Below are positions 56,577 through 64,000 of a DNA stretch of 64,000 nucleotides, in pieces; the first letter of the stretch is position 1, and every line of letters starts with the position of its first letter. A program made the position numbers and the translations under genes. Source of the stretch: VGCC01 sp964495555 (GTDB lineage Bacteria; Actinomycetota; Actinomycetes; S36-B12); NCBI GenBank assembly GCA_964495555.1, contig CAZBWA010000002.1, forward strand, positions 11,781 through 75,780, in the 5' to 3' direction. Under the pieces are notes generated by a model, which saw only the letters and a program-made list of their open reading frames with translations, made no database searches and was not told where the DNA came from.

Positions 56577-57815
56577 ATGTCGGCCCACATCGCGGTCGGT
56601 GTCTCCGGCGGCATCGCCGCCTACAAGTCCGTCGAGTTGATCCGACTGCTCCGTGAGGCTGGCCACCGCGTCACGGTGCTCCCGACGCGCAATGCGCTGA
56701 AGTTCGTCGGCGCCGCCACGTTCGAGGCGATCTCGGGGGAGCCGGTCGTCACATCGCTGTGGTCCTCGGCTGCCGAGGTGCCGCATGTGCGCATCGGACA
56801 CAGCGTCGACCTCGTGATCGTCGCTCCTGCGACCGCGGACCTGCTCGCACGTGCTGCGCATGGCATCGCCGACGATGTCGTGACCAATGTTCTGCTCACC
56901 GCACACGCCCCCGTGGTCCTCGCCCCTGCGATGCATACCGAGATGTGGCAGCACCCGGCCACGCAAGCGAACGTGGCCACGTTGCGGGACCGCGGTATCC
57001 AGGTCCTGGACCCCGCGGTCGGCCGACTCACTGGCGAGGACTCCGGGCCCGGACGTCTGCCCGAGCCGGCCTATCTCGCGGACGTCGCGACGGACATGCT
57101 CGAGGCGCGGTACCCGCGCGACATGGTCGGCATGCGGGTCGTGGTGAGCATGGGGGGCACGCGCGAGGACTGGGACCCAGTGCGCTACCTGGGCAATAGG
57201 AGCAGTGGGAAACAGGGTGCGGCGCTCGTGCGTGCAGCGCTGCTGCGCGGCGCCCACGTCACGGCCGTAGTGGGGAACGTCGAGTGCACCGTCCCACCGG
57301 CGCAGCTGCGCGTGGACGTGGACTCTGCCGCCGCGATGCACAAGGCGATGGCCCAGGCGGTCTTCGAGCCGGACGCGCACGTCGATGCCGTCGTCATGGC
57401 TGCGGCGGTCGCCGACTTCACGCCCGCCGAGGTCAGTCCCGGCAAAGTCAAGAAGGATGGTGAGCCCCCGAGGCTCACGCTCTCGGAGACCGACGACATC
57501 CTGGCCGCGCTGGTTGCCACCCGGGGTGCCCGCGCGGTGCCGATCCTGGTGGGGTTCGCGGCGGAGACCGCCGGGGATGTCGAGACCTTGCGGTCCCTGG
57601 CCCTGCAGAAGATCGCGCGGAAGGGATGCGATCTGATCGTCGCCAACGACGTCTCCGATGGCGCCACCTTCGGATCCGAGACCAATGCGGCACTGATCGT
57701 GTCTGGGACGCAAGTGGTGGATGAGATTCCCCTGGCCCGTAAGTCGGTCCTGGCCCATCGCGTCTGGGATCAGGTCCTGCGCGCCCGCGATTCCCAGGGG
57801 GTCTCCGCGGGCTAG
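56577..57815 (+). CDS. coaBC: Bifunctional phosphopantothenoylcysteine decarboxylase/synthetase CoaBC
   Basis: Two coenzyme A steps: CTP-dependent joining of cysteine, then FMN-dependent decarboxylation. 412 residues. N-terminal CoaC flavoprotein (GVSGGIAAYKSVELIRLL; VIVAPATADLLA; LAPAMHTEMW, where many members have PAMN), then CoaB (about 185-400) with MGGTREDWDPVRYLGNRSSGKQG, AAVADFTPAE and KKDGEPPRLTL. ATG at 56577. The TAG stop forms the start of the metK -10. Confidence 0.94.
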   Translation: MSAHIAVGVSGGIAAYKSVELIRLLREAGHRVTVLPTRNALKFVGAATFEAISGEPVVTSLWSSAAEVPHVRIGHSVDLVIVAPATADLLARAAHGIADDVVTNVLLTAHAPVVLAPAMHTEMWQHPATQANVATLRDRGIQVLDPAVGRLTGEDSGPGRLPEPAYLADVATDMLEARYPRDMVGMRVVVSMGGTREDWDPVRYLGNRSSGKQGAALVRAALLRGAHVTAVVGNVECTVPPAQLRVDVDSAAAMHKAMAQAVFEPDAHVDAVVMAAAVADFTPAEVSPGKVKKDGEPPRLTLSETDDILAALVATRGARAVPILVGFAAETAGDVETLRSLALQKIARKGCDLIVANDVSDGATFGSETNAALIVSGTQVVDEIPLARKSVLAHRVWDQVLRARDSQGVSAG

Positions 57816-57818
57816 GAT
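57813..57818 (+). promoter_or_regulatory. Probable -10 (TAGGAT) for metK
   Basis: TAGGAT on the coaBC TAG stop. It predicts a leader of about 27 nt with AGGGGAG before the metK ATG. Too short for a SAM riboswitch. Confidence 0.45.
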
Positions 57819-57851
57819 CCTTCGGACCATCACAGCATCCCAGGGGAGTCC

Positions 57852-59102
57852 ATGGCGCACCGCTTGTTCACGTCCGAATCCGTTACCGAGGGCCATCCGG
57901 ACAAGATGGCGGATCAGATCAGCGACGCGATCCTCGACGACCTCCTCCGCCAGGATCCGCGCAGTCGCGTGGCCGTGGAGACGATGCTGACCACGGGCCA
58001 GGTGCACGTGGCCGGCGAGGTCACCACGGATGGTTTCGCCGACGTCATGAAACTCGTGCGGGACACCGTCCTGGAGATCGGGTACGACTCCTCCACCAAG
58101 GGATTCGACGGTGAGTCGTGTGGTATCTCGGTCTCCATCGGCAAGCAGTCACCGGACATCGCGCAGGGCGTCGATGACGCGCTGGAGGAGCGGGAAGGCA
58201 ACAGCACCGATCCGCTGGACCGTCAGGGCGCCGGCGACCAGGGCCTGATGTTCGGGTACGCCTGCCGCGACACCGTGGACCTGATGCCGCTCCCAATCTC
58301 CCTCGCCCACCGGTTGTCCGAGCAGTTGACGGCGGTGCGCAAGGACGGCACCGTTCCCTACCTCCGTCCCGACGGCAAGACCCAGGTCACCATCGCCTAC
58401 GACGAGACGGGCACGCCCCTGCGCATCGACACCGTCGTGGTGAGCTCGCAGCACGCGCGGGACATCAGCCTCGAGAACATGCTCACCCCGGATGTGCGCA
58501 AGCACGTCGTCGATCCGATCCTCGAGACGGTCGACCTCGATACCCGCGATTACCGGCTGTTGGTCAACCCCACGGGACGATTCGAGGTCGGCGGACCCAT
58601 GGGCGATGCCGGACTCACCGGGCGCAAGATCATCGTCGACACCTACGGCGGCATGGCTCGCCACGGCGGTGGTGCCTTCTCCGGCAAGGACCCCTCGAAG
58701 GTCGATCGCTCCGCGGCGTATGCGCTGCGTTGGGTCGCCAAGAACGTCGTGGCCGCAGGATTGGCCTCGCGGTGCGAGGTGCAGGCTGCCTACGCGATCG
58801 GCAAGGCGCACCCGGTCGGGGTCTTCGTCGAGACGTTCGGCACCGGGGTCATCAGCGATGAGGCGATCCAGGAGGCGGTTCTTCGCGTCTTCGATCTGCG
58901 CCCTGCCGCGATCATCCGGGACCTGGACCTCCTGCGTCCGATCTACCGGGCCACCAGCGCCTACGGCCACTTCGGTCGTCCGCAGGGCGTCAACGTCCTC
59001 CTCGACAACGATGATCCGGCGCAGCGCTCCACCGTCGGACCGACGTTCACCTGGGAGAACACCGATCGTGCGGAGGATCTCCGCTCGGTCGCCGGCGTCT
59101 AG
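57852..59102 (+). CDS. metK: S-adenosylmethionine synthetase
   Basis: Makes SAM from methionine and ATP. 416 residues. FTSESVTEGHPDKMADQISD at the N-terminus, GAGDQGLMFGYA, and GGGAFSGKDPSKVDRSA with the phosphate-binding loop. ATG with AGGGGAG upstream. It lies between coaBC and priA, an order I recall in mycobacteria. Confidence 0.98.
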   Translation: MAHRLFTSESVTEGHPDKMADQISDAILDDLLRQDPRSRVAVETMLTTGQVHVAGEVTTDGFADVMKLVRDTVLEIGYDSSTKGFDGESCGISVSIGKQSPDIAQGVDDALEEREGNSTDPLDRQGAGDQGLMFGYACRDTVDLMPLPISLAHRLSEQLTAVRKDGTVPYLRPDGKTQVTIAYDETGTPLRIDTVVVSSQHARDISLENMLTPDVRKHVVDPILETVDLDTRDYRLLVNPTGRFEVGGPMGDAGLTGRKIIVDTYGGMARHGGGAFSGKDPSKVDRSAAYALRWVAKNVVAAGLASRCEVQAAYAIGKAHPVGVFVETFGTGVISDEAIQEAVLRVFDLRPAAIIRDLDLLRPIYRATSAYGHFGRPQGVNVLLDNDDPAQRSTVGPTFTWENTDRAEDLRSVAGV

Positions 59103-59126
59103 TCCCACGACCCGAGGGCGGTCGAG

Positions 59127-60995
59127 ATGAGCCAGCCCATCGCGCGGGTGCGGATCGATGTGCCCGTGCGGCACCTCGATCGCGATTTCGATTACCTCAT
59201 CCCCGACGGGATGGCGGTGGAGGTCGGGTCCCGGGTGCGTGTGCGCTTCTCCGGTCGGCTCGTGGATGGGTACGTGGTCGACCGGGCCGCGGAGGCCGAG
59301 GTCGCTCGCGTCGCACCGATCCAACGCCTCGTCGGTGACGTGCCGACCCTGACCCCGGACACCCTGCGCCTGGTCCAGGCTGTGGCCGACAGGTACGCGG
59401 GCACTTTCTGGGATGTCGCGCGGACCGCCGTGCCTCCGCGTCACGCCAAGGCCGAGCGCGAGACGGCGACGACCCCGAGGGCGCATATGCCCGTGGACAT
59501 CCCGTCCCAGGCGTGGACGGCCTATCGCGGTGGAACCGAGCTGGTGGATGCGGTGCGTTCGGGATCGACGGTGCGCGCGATCTGGTCGAGTGCGCCGGGG
59601 AGCGACGTCGTCGACGAGATCACCGAACTCGTGGCGGCCAATCGCGCAGGCACGCTCGTGCTCGTCCCGGACATGCGGGATGTCACGCGAATCGCGACGA
59701 GGTTGCAGGCGGTGCTCGGCGCGGAGTCCGTGTCGACGTTGGTGAACGAGATGGGCCCGCAACGTCGCTACCGGGAGTTCTTGCGCACACTGCACGGTTC
59801 GGCACGGGTATGTGTCGGTAATCGGTCGGCGTCATTCGCGCCGGTGCTGGACCTGTCCCTTGTCGTCCTGTGGGACGACGCCGAGGACACCTATTGCGAG
59901 CCTCGTGCCCCGTACTGGGACACGCGCGAGGTGTGTGCACTCCGCTCGCACATGGAGGACTGTTCGCTGGTGGTCGGTGGGCCGGCGCGCTCCGTGGTCA
60001 CGCAGGCCTGGGTCGAACGCGGCTGGGCGACATCGATCGACGCCGGCGCGAAGACCACACTCCGCGTCCGCGGGCTGCGCCCGGAAGACGCCGCGGGAGA
60101 CGTGGCCTCGGGGACCGCGCGCATCCCACGACGGGCCTGGGAGACGGCCAAAGAGGGTCTGGAGCGTGGTCCGATCCTGGTGTCGGTCGCGCGGCGCGGA
60201 TACATCCCCGCCGTGCACTGTCAGGGATGCGGGGCACCGGCGCGATGTGCCTGTGGGGGTCCGCTCCGGCTGCACGCAGGCGGCCGGTTGGACTGTCGGT
60301 GGTGCGGTGCGGTCGCCGCACGCACGGCCTGTCCGGCGTGCGGGGACACCCGGATCCGTGCGGGGAGCATCGGCGCCGAGCGCACGGCGGAGGAGTTGGG
60401 TCGGGCCTTTCCCGGAATCCCGGTGTCGTTCTCCCAGGCGGACCACATGATCGAACGCGTCGAGGCACGCCCGACGATCGTCGTGGCCACCGCGGGCGCC
60501 GAGCCGATCGCCGAGGGTGGCTTCGCCGCAGTCATCGTCCTCGATGCCACGAGCCACTCCATCCGGCTCACCCACGCCGAGGACGCGGTCCATCGGTGGT
60601 TCACCGCCGCAGTGCGGGCCGCGCCGGATGCCGGGGTCTTCGTCACTGCGCCGGAGTCCGATCCCGGGGTGCAGGCCCTGCTGCGGTGGGATGCCCCGTG
60701 GTTCGCCGCACGCGAACTGGCCGAACGGGAGGAGGCACGGCTGCCTCCGGCGACCCGTCTCGCGGTGGTCTCGGGCGCGCGCGCAGACATCGAAGCGGTG
60801 GTCGCCGGACTCACGTGCACGCACATCGCCCTGGGTCCCGTGGAACATGACGAGGGGTGGCGGGTGATCCTCATCGCCCCACGCGCGGAAGGGACCGCGT
60901 TCACCACGCAGATCCGCCAGGCCGCGATGGTCCGCTCCGCGCATCGCGGTGCCGGGCCTATCGCGATCCACGTCGACCCGCGCGACATCGACTGA
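59127..60995 (+). CDS. priA: PriA-like primosomal protein without helicase motifs
   Basis: Replication-restart homologue. 622 residues. An N-terminal DNA-binding domain (RVRIDVPVRHLDRDFDYLIPDG; GSRVRVRFSGRLVDGYVV) and a zinc region (Cys 365, 368 and following, to about 405: HCQGCGA, CACGG, CRWCG, CPACG) are kept. Where E. coli PriA has the Walker A GSGKT loop this protein reads IWSSAPGSD (about 152-160), and the DEAH box position reads WDDAED (249-254). ATP hydrolysis and unwinding are therefore unlikely. Degenerate PriA is common in actinobacteria; a structural loading role is inferred. Confidence 0.88.
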   Translation: MSQPIARVRIDVPVRHLDRDFDYLIPDGMAVEVGSRVRVRFSGRLVDGYVVDRAAEAEVARVAPIQRLVGDVPTLTPDTLRLVQAVADRYAGTFWDVARTAVPPRHAKAERETATTPRAHMPVDIPSQAWTAYRGGTELVDAVRSGSTVRAIWSSAPGSDVVDEITELVAANRAGTLVLVPDMRDVTRIATRLQAVLGAESVSTLVNEMGPQRRYREFLRTLHGSARVCVGNRSASFAPVLDLSLVVLWDDAEDTYCEPRAPYWDTREVCALRSHMEDCSLVVGGPARSVVTQAWVERGWATSIDAGAKTTLRVRGLRPEDAAGDVASGTARIPRRAWETAKEGLERGPILVSVARRGYIPAVHCQGCGAPARCACGGPLRLHAGGRLDCRWCGAVAARTACPACGDTRIRAGSIGAERTAEELGRAFPGIPVSFSQADHMIERVEARPTIVVATAGAEPIAEGGFAAVIVLDATSHSIRLTHAEDAVHRWFTAAVRAAPDAGVFVTAPESDPGVQALLRWDAPWFAARELAEREEARLPPATRLAVVSGARADIEAVVAGLTCTHIALGPVEHDEGWRVILIAPRAEGTAFTTQIRQAAMVRSAHRGAGPIAIHVDPRDID

Positions 60996-61012
60996 CCGAA
61001 CTCCGGGCACCG

Positions 61013-61018
61013 TAGGGT
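61013..61018 (+). promoter_or_regulatory. Leaderless-type -10 (TAGGGT) for def
   Basis: TAGGGT, a 6-nt spacer TGATCC, then the def ATG at 61025. No Shine-Dalgarno precedes the gene. Confidence 0.55.
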
Positions 61019-61024
61019 TGATCC

Positions 61025-61570
61025 ATGTCGATCAAGCCGATCCGTCTGTTCGGCGATCCCGTCCTGCGCACGCCCGCCGCCGAGGTGGTGGATTTCGATC
61101 GGGAGCTGCGCACCCTCGTGAAGGATCTGACCGACACCATGCAGGACGCCCCCGGCGTGGGTCTCGCAGCCCCGCAGATAGGCGTCTCCCTGCGGGTCTT
61201 CACCTATTGGGTGGATGACGAACTCGGTCATCTCGTGAATCCGAGCCTCGACCTCTCCAGCGACGAGCAGGACGGAGAAGAGGGGTGCCTGTCGATCCCC
61301 GGCCTCTCCTTCGACACCCCGCGTGCGCGCTCGGTCGTGGCGCGTGGGTTCGACATGCACGGGGAGCCGGTAGTGCTGGAGGGATCGGACCTGCTGGCGC
61401 GGTGCGTGCAGCACGAGACCGACCATCTGGACGGCATCGTCTTCATCGACCGCCTCGATCCGGAGATGCGCAAGGAGGCCATGCGGGCGATCCGCGCCTC
61501 GGAATGGTTCGGCGAGGATCCTCTGACGGTGAAGGCCAGCCCGCACCCCATGTCCGCCAAGTGGCTGTAG
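61025..61570 (+). CDS. def: Peptide deformylase
   Basis: Removes the N-formyl group from nascent proteins. 181 residues. All three metal-site motifs are present: GVGLAAPQIG (about 43-52), EEGCLSIPG with the metal Cys, and QHETDHLDG (about 131-139, HEXXH-type). Likely leaderless. Followed 4 nt later by fmt, the opposing formylation enzyme. Confidence 0.97.
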   Translation: MSIKPIRLFGDPVLRTPAAEVVDFDRELRTLVKDLTDTMQDAPGVGLAAPQIGVSLRVFTYWVDDELGHLVNPSLDLSSDEQDGEEGCLSIPGLSFDTPRARSVVARGFDMHGEPVVLEGSDLLARCVQHETDHLDGIVFIDRLDPEMRKEAMRAIRASEWFGEDPLTVKASPHPMSAKWL

Positions 61571-61574
61571 GCCT

Positions 61575-62492
61575 GTGCGCATCGTCTTCGCGGGTACGCC
61601 GGATGTCGCACTCCCGACACTCGACGCACTACTCGACTCCGAGCACGACGTCACCGCAGTCCTGACGCGCCCGGATGCGCCCGCGGGACGTGGCCGGCGA
61701 CTCCTGCCCTCCGCCGTCGCCGAGCACGCCCGGACACGCGGGCTCCCCGTGCTCACCCCGGCGTCCCTGCGTGACGAGGAAGCACGCGCGAGTCTCGCGG
61801 CGCTCGATGCCGACCTGGGGGTGGTCGTGGCCTACGGAGCCCTCATCCCGCCCGCCGTGCTCGGCATCCCACGGCACGGGTGGGTGAACCTGCACTTCTC
61901 CCTGCTTCCCGCCTGGCGCGGGGCCGCGCCGGTCCAACATGCGATCTGGCACGGTGATTCCGAGACGGGTGTCAGCGTCTTCCTCCTCGAGGAGGGCCTG
62001 GACACCGGACCGGTGTTCGCCCAGCGGCGTCACACCCTGGACCCCACGCAGACCTCCGGTGACGTTCTTTCGGAACTCGCCGTGGTCGGCGCCTCCGTCG
62101 TGATGGAGGTCGTGTCGGGGATCGCGCAGGGCACCGCGAGGGCCGTACCCCAGTCCTCCGAGGGTGTGAGCGTGGCCCCTCGCATCACGGTCGACCAGGC
62201 GCGCATCCATTGGCATGCACCGTCCACGTTGATCGATCGCCAGGTGCGGGCGTGCACTCCGCAGCCAGGCGCCTGGACCACGGTGGACGGCGTGCGCGTG
62301 CGCATCGGGCCGGTGACCCCGCGCACCGAGCCGCTGCCCGCCGGCGTGATCCGCCCCCACGGAGACGAGATCCGAGTCGGCACGGGGGATGGCCACGTCA
62401 CGCTCGGCTGGGTGCAGCCCGCGGGACGTGCGCGGATGGCGAGTGCCGACTGGTGGCGAGGACTGCGTGTCAGCGAGGCCGCGTGTGACTGA
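61575..62492 (+). CDS. fmt: Methionyl-tRNA formyltransferase
   Basis: Formylates initiator Met-tRNA using 10-formyl-THF. 305 residues. MRIVFAGTPDVALPTLDALL, TRPDAPAGRGRRL, and the catalytic region NLHFSLLPAWRGAAPVQHAI, then a C-terminal OB-like domain. The GTG at 61575 follows def by 4 nt. Its stop overlaps the rsmB start by 8 nt. Confidence 0.97.
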   Translation: MRIVFAGTPDVALPTLDALLDSEHDVTAVLTRPDAPAGRGRRLLPSAVAEHARTRGLPVLTPASLRDEEARASLAALDADLGVVVAYGALIPPAVLGIPRHGWVNLHFSLLPAWRGAAPVQHAIWHGDSETGVSVFLLEEGLDTGPVFAQRRHTLDPTQTSGDVLSELAVVGASVVMEVVSGIAQGTARAVPQSSEGVSVAPRITVDQARIHWHAPSTLIDRQVRACTPQPGAWTTVDGVRVRIGPVTPRTEPLPAGVIRPHGDEIRVGTGDGHVTLGWVQPAGRARMASADWWRGLRVSEAACD

Positions 62493-63810
62493 CCGTGCGC
62501 GGACGGCTGCCCGCGAGCTGCTGACCCGGGTCCGAACAGATGACGCCTACGCGAACGTGGCGATGCCGGGCATCCTCGCGGCCCATGGATGCGAGGGACG
62601 TGACGCTGCCTTCGCCATCGAGTTGGGGTACGGGACCCTCCGCATGCAGGGCTTCCTCGATGCCGTGCTGCAACGGTGCATCAGTCGTCCCTGGGATCGC
62701 GTCGAGTTCGAGGTACGCGATCTGCTGCGCCTCGGGGCCTACCAATTGCTCTTCATGCGCGTCCCGGCGCATGCGGCGATCGACACCACGTGTGAGGCGG
62801 CGCGGGGAGTAGGTGATGCGGGCCGGGTGGGCTTCATCAACGCGGTCCTCCGTCGGGTGTCCGAGCGCGATCGTGATGCGTGGGTCGTCGAGCTCGGACT
62901 CGACGACCCGACCACCGACGAGCAGTGGGCGGTGCGGGAGTCGCATCCCGCCTGGGTCGTGCGCGAACTGCGACGTGCCCTGGGGAACGACTCCGACGTC
63001 GGTGCCCTGCTGGCAGCGGACAATGCGGCGACCCGCCCCACACTGGCGACCCTCACCGGGGATCGCGAGGGGCTCGCGGTCGAGACGGGCGGGGAGCCCG
63101 GGCGATGGTCACCGCGGGCGGTGGTCCTCACGGGAGGTGCGCCGGGGAACGTGAGTGCCGTGGCCGAGGGATCGGCGATCGTGCAGGACGAGGGAAGCCA
63201 ACTCGTTGCCCTTGCCCTCGCCGCGGCGCACGTGGACCCGCCTGAGTCGGCGTGGTTGGACCTATGTGCGGGGCCGGGTGGCAAGGCCGCGTTGCTCGCG
63301 CGCATCGCGGCCGAGGAGCATGTCGGACTTGTTGCGGTGGAACTCCATGAGCATCGCGCCTCCCTGATGCGTCGCCTCCTGCCGGAGTCGGTCACCGTGC
63401 ACGTCGCCGATGCGCGCTCCCGTCCCTGGGGCAATCAGTTCTTCGATCGCGTCCTCCTCGATGCCCCCTGCACGGGACTCGGTGCGCTGCGCCGCAGACC
63501 CGAAGCGCGGTGGCGCCGGGCGGAGACCGATATCCGTGAGCTGCAGGCCCTGCAGATTTCGTTGCTCGACGTCGCCGTCAGTGCGACGCGATCCGGTGGG
63601 GTGGTCGGGTACGCGACCTGTTCCCCGGTGCTGGAGGAGACCCGTGATGTCGTCGAGGAGATCGTGGAGCGTCGCGCGGATGTCGTGCTCGAGGATGCGC
63701 GGCCACTCTTCCCGCAGGGGATGGAACTCGGTGAGGGACCCTGGGTGCAACTGTGGCCGCATGTCCACGGAACCGATGCGATGTTCTTCGCGCTGCTCCG
63801 GCGCCTGTAG
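62485..63810 (+). CDS. rsmB: 16S rRNA cytosine-C5 methyltransferase RsmB/Sun (Fmu)
   Basis: SAM-dependent m5C methyltransferase, by homology for 16S rRNA C967. 441 residues: N-terminal NusB-like RNA-binding domain (about 5-140) and a Rossmann methyltransferase domain with LDLCAGPGGKAALLA, catalytic Cys in YATCSPVLEE (about 379) and the releasing Cys in LLDAPCTGLGALRRRP (about 330). The GTG at 62485 is in frame 8 nt before the fmt stop. The order def-fmt-rsmB-rpe is typical. Confidence 0.94.
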   Translation: MTDRARTAARELLTRVRTDDAYANVAMPGILAAHGCEGRDAAFAIELGYGTLRMQGFLDAVLQRCISRPWDRVEFEVRDLLRLGAYQLLFMRVPAHAAIDTTCEAARGVGDAGRVGFINAVLRRVSERDRDAWVVELGLDDPTTDEQWAVRESHPAWVVRELRRALGNDSDVGALLAADNAATRPTLATLTGDREGLAVETGGEPGRWSPRAVVLTGGAPGNVSAVAEGSAIVQDEGSQLVALALAAAHVDPPESAWLDLCAGPGGKAALLARIAAEEHVGLVAVELHEHRASLMRRLLPESVTVHVADARSRPWGNQFFDRVLLDAPCTGLGALRRRPEARWRRAETDIRELQALQISLLDVAVSATRSGGVVGYATCSPVLEETRDVVEEIVERRADVVLEDARPLFPQGMELGEGPWVQLWPHVHGTDAMFFALLRRL

Positions 63811-63818
63811 CCGCGGCC

Positions 63819-63824
63819 TATCCT
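63819..63824 (+). promoter_or_regulatory. Leaderless-type -10 (TATCCT) for rpe
   Basis: TATCCT, a 6-nt spacer GACGCC, then GTG at 63831. The 20-nt gap after rsmB has no Shine-Dalgarno. Confidence 0.5.
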
Positions 63825-63830
63825 GACGCC

Positions 63831-64000
63831 GTGGGTCTCCTTCTCTCCCCGAGTGTGCTCAACGCCGATCTGTCACGGCTCCACGAGGAAGTGGCGCGGG
63901 TCTCGGCCGTCGCGGACATGATCCATCTAGACGTGATGGACGCCCACTTCGTCCCGAACCTGACCTTCGGCTTGCCGGTCGTGGAGTCCGTGATCGCCGG
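63831..64000 (+). CDS. rpe: Ribulose-phosphate 3-epimerase, 5' part
   Basis: Interconverts ribulose 5-phosphate and xylulose 5-phosphate. Only 56 complete codons are in the window. From the GTG at 63831 the protein begins GLLLSPSVLNADLSRLHEEV and continues with MIHLDVMDAHFVPNLTFG, which carries the metal and catalytic residues (His and Asp) of the family. Cut by the window end, not by a mutation. Confidence 0.93.
   Translation, partial: MGLLLSPSVLNADLSRLHEEVARVSAVADMIHLDVMDAHFVPNLTFGLPVVESVIA

Noticed and set aside
57816..57851. SAM riboswitch before metK
   Set aside because: Only 36 nt lie between coaBC and metK, with no SAM aptamer features.

Overview
The window is a gene-dense (well over 95% coding), high-GC chromosomal segment from an actinomycetote. 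Supporting signs are many GTG starts, GTGA/ATGA start-stop overlaps, a DNPR (meso-diaminopimelate-type) MurE, SepF and DivIVA-type division proteins, a PriA-type HisA, a PriA replication protein without helicase motifs, and a gene order that, from memory, runs parallel to Streptomyces and Mycobacterium. I cannot place it below phylum or class level. I saw no tRNA, rRNA, insertion sequence, prophage or CRISPR array. The longest gene-free stretch is 211 bp (9238-9448).

Layout. 1-13221 (+) is the cell wall and division cluster: murE (cut by the window edge), murF, mraY, murD, ftsW, murG, murC, ftsQ, ftsZ, pgeF, yggS, sepF, yggT and a short divIVA-like gene. 13227-16346 (-) is ileS. 16476-22738 (+) holds a lysine-tailed DksA/TraR protein, lspA, an rluD-family pseudouridine synthase, dnaE with a short leaderless upstream ORF, and a glutathione peroxidase, followed by a small membrane protein. 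23210-24363 (-) holds ybaK and a LON-domain protein. 24387-32079 (+) is hisD-C-B-H-A(priA)-F-I, trpE and two small membrane proteins. 32153-34601 is a two-component system with a DUF2752-like protein. 34627-37444 is trpC-B-A. Then come a DsbA-like protein, gltB-gltD and pyk. 45895-56244 is a fully overlapping pyrimidine operon ending in gmk (pyrR-B-C, carA-B, pyrK-D-F, gmk). 56273-64000 holds rpoZ, coaBC, metK, priA, def, fmt, rsmB and the start of rpe.

How the parts fit. The first block makes lipid II and builds the Z-ring. The his/trp/gltBD/pyr blocks make amino acids and nucleotides, with GOGAT and carbamoyl-phosphate synthetase linking nitrogen supply to both. HisA is probably a bifunctional HisA/TrpF, because no trpF accompanies the trp genes here. 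trpD, trpG, hisG and hisE are also not in the window.

The most interesting signals are regulatory. (i) A recurrent layout puts a TANNNT -10 exactly 6 (sometimes 7) nt before the start codon, implying many leaderless mRNAs. (ii) A 13-codon leaderless ORF overlaps the dnaE start. (iii) Overlapping divergent -10 elements lie in the 23-bp gap between hisD and the LON gene. (iv) Back-to-back strong hairpins lie between ftsQ and ftsZ. (v) A 10-bp inverted repeat with a competing fold lies in the gltB leader. (vi) A PyrR-binding hairpin pairs with the pyrR ribosome-binding site. No wholly new protein system was seen; the protein content is conserved core metabolism.
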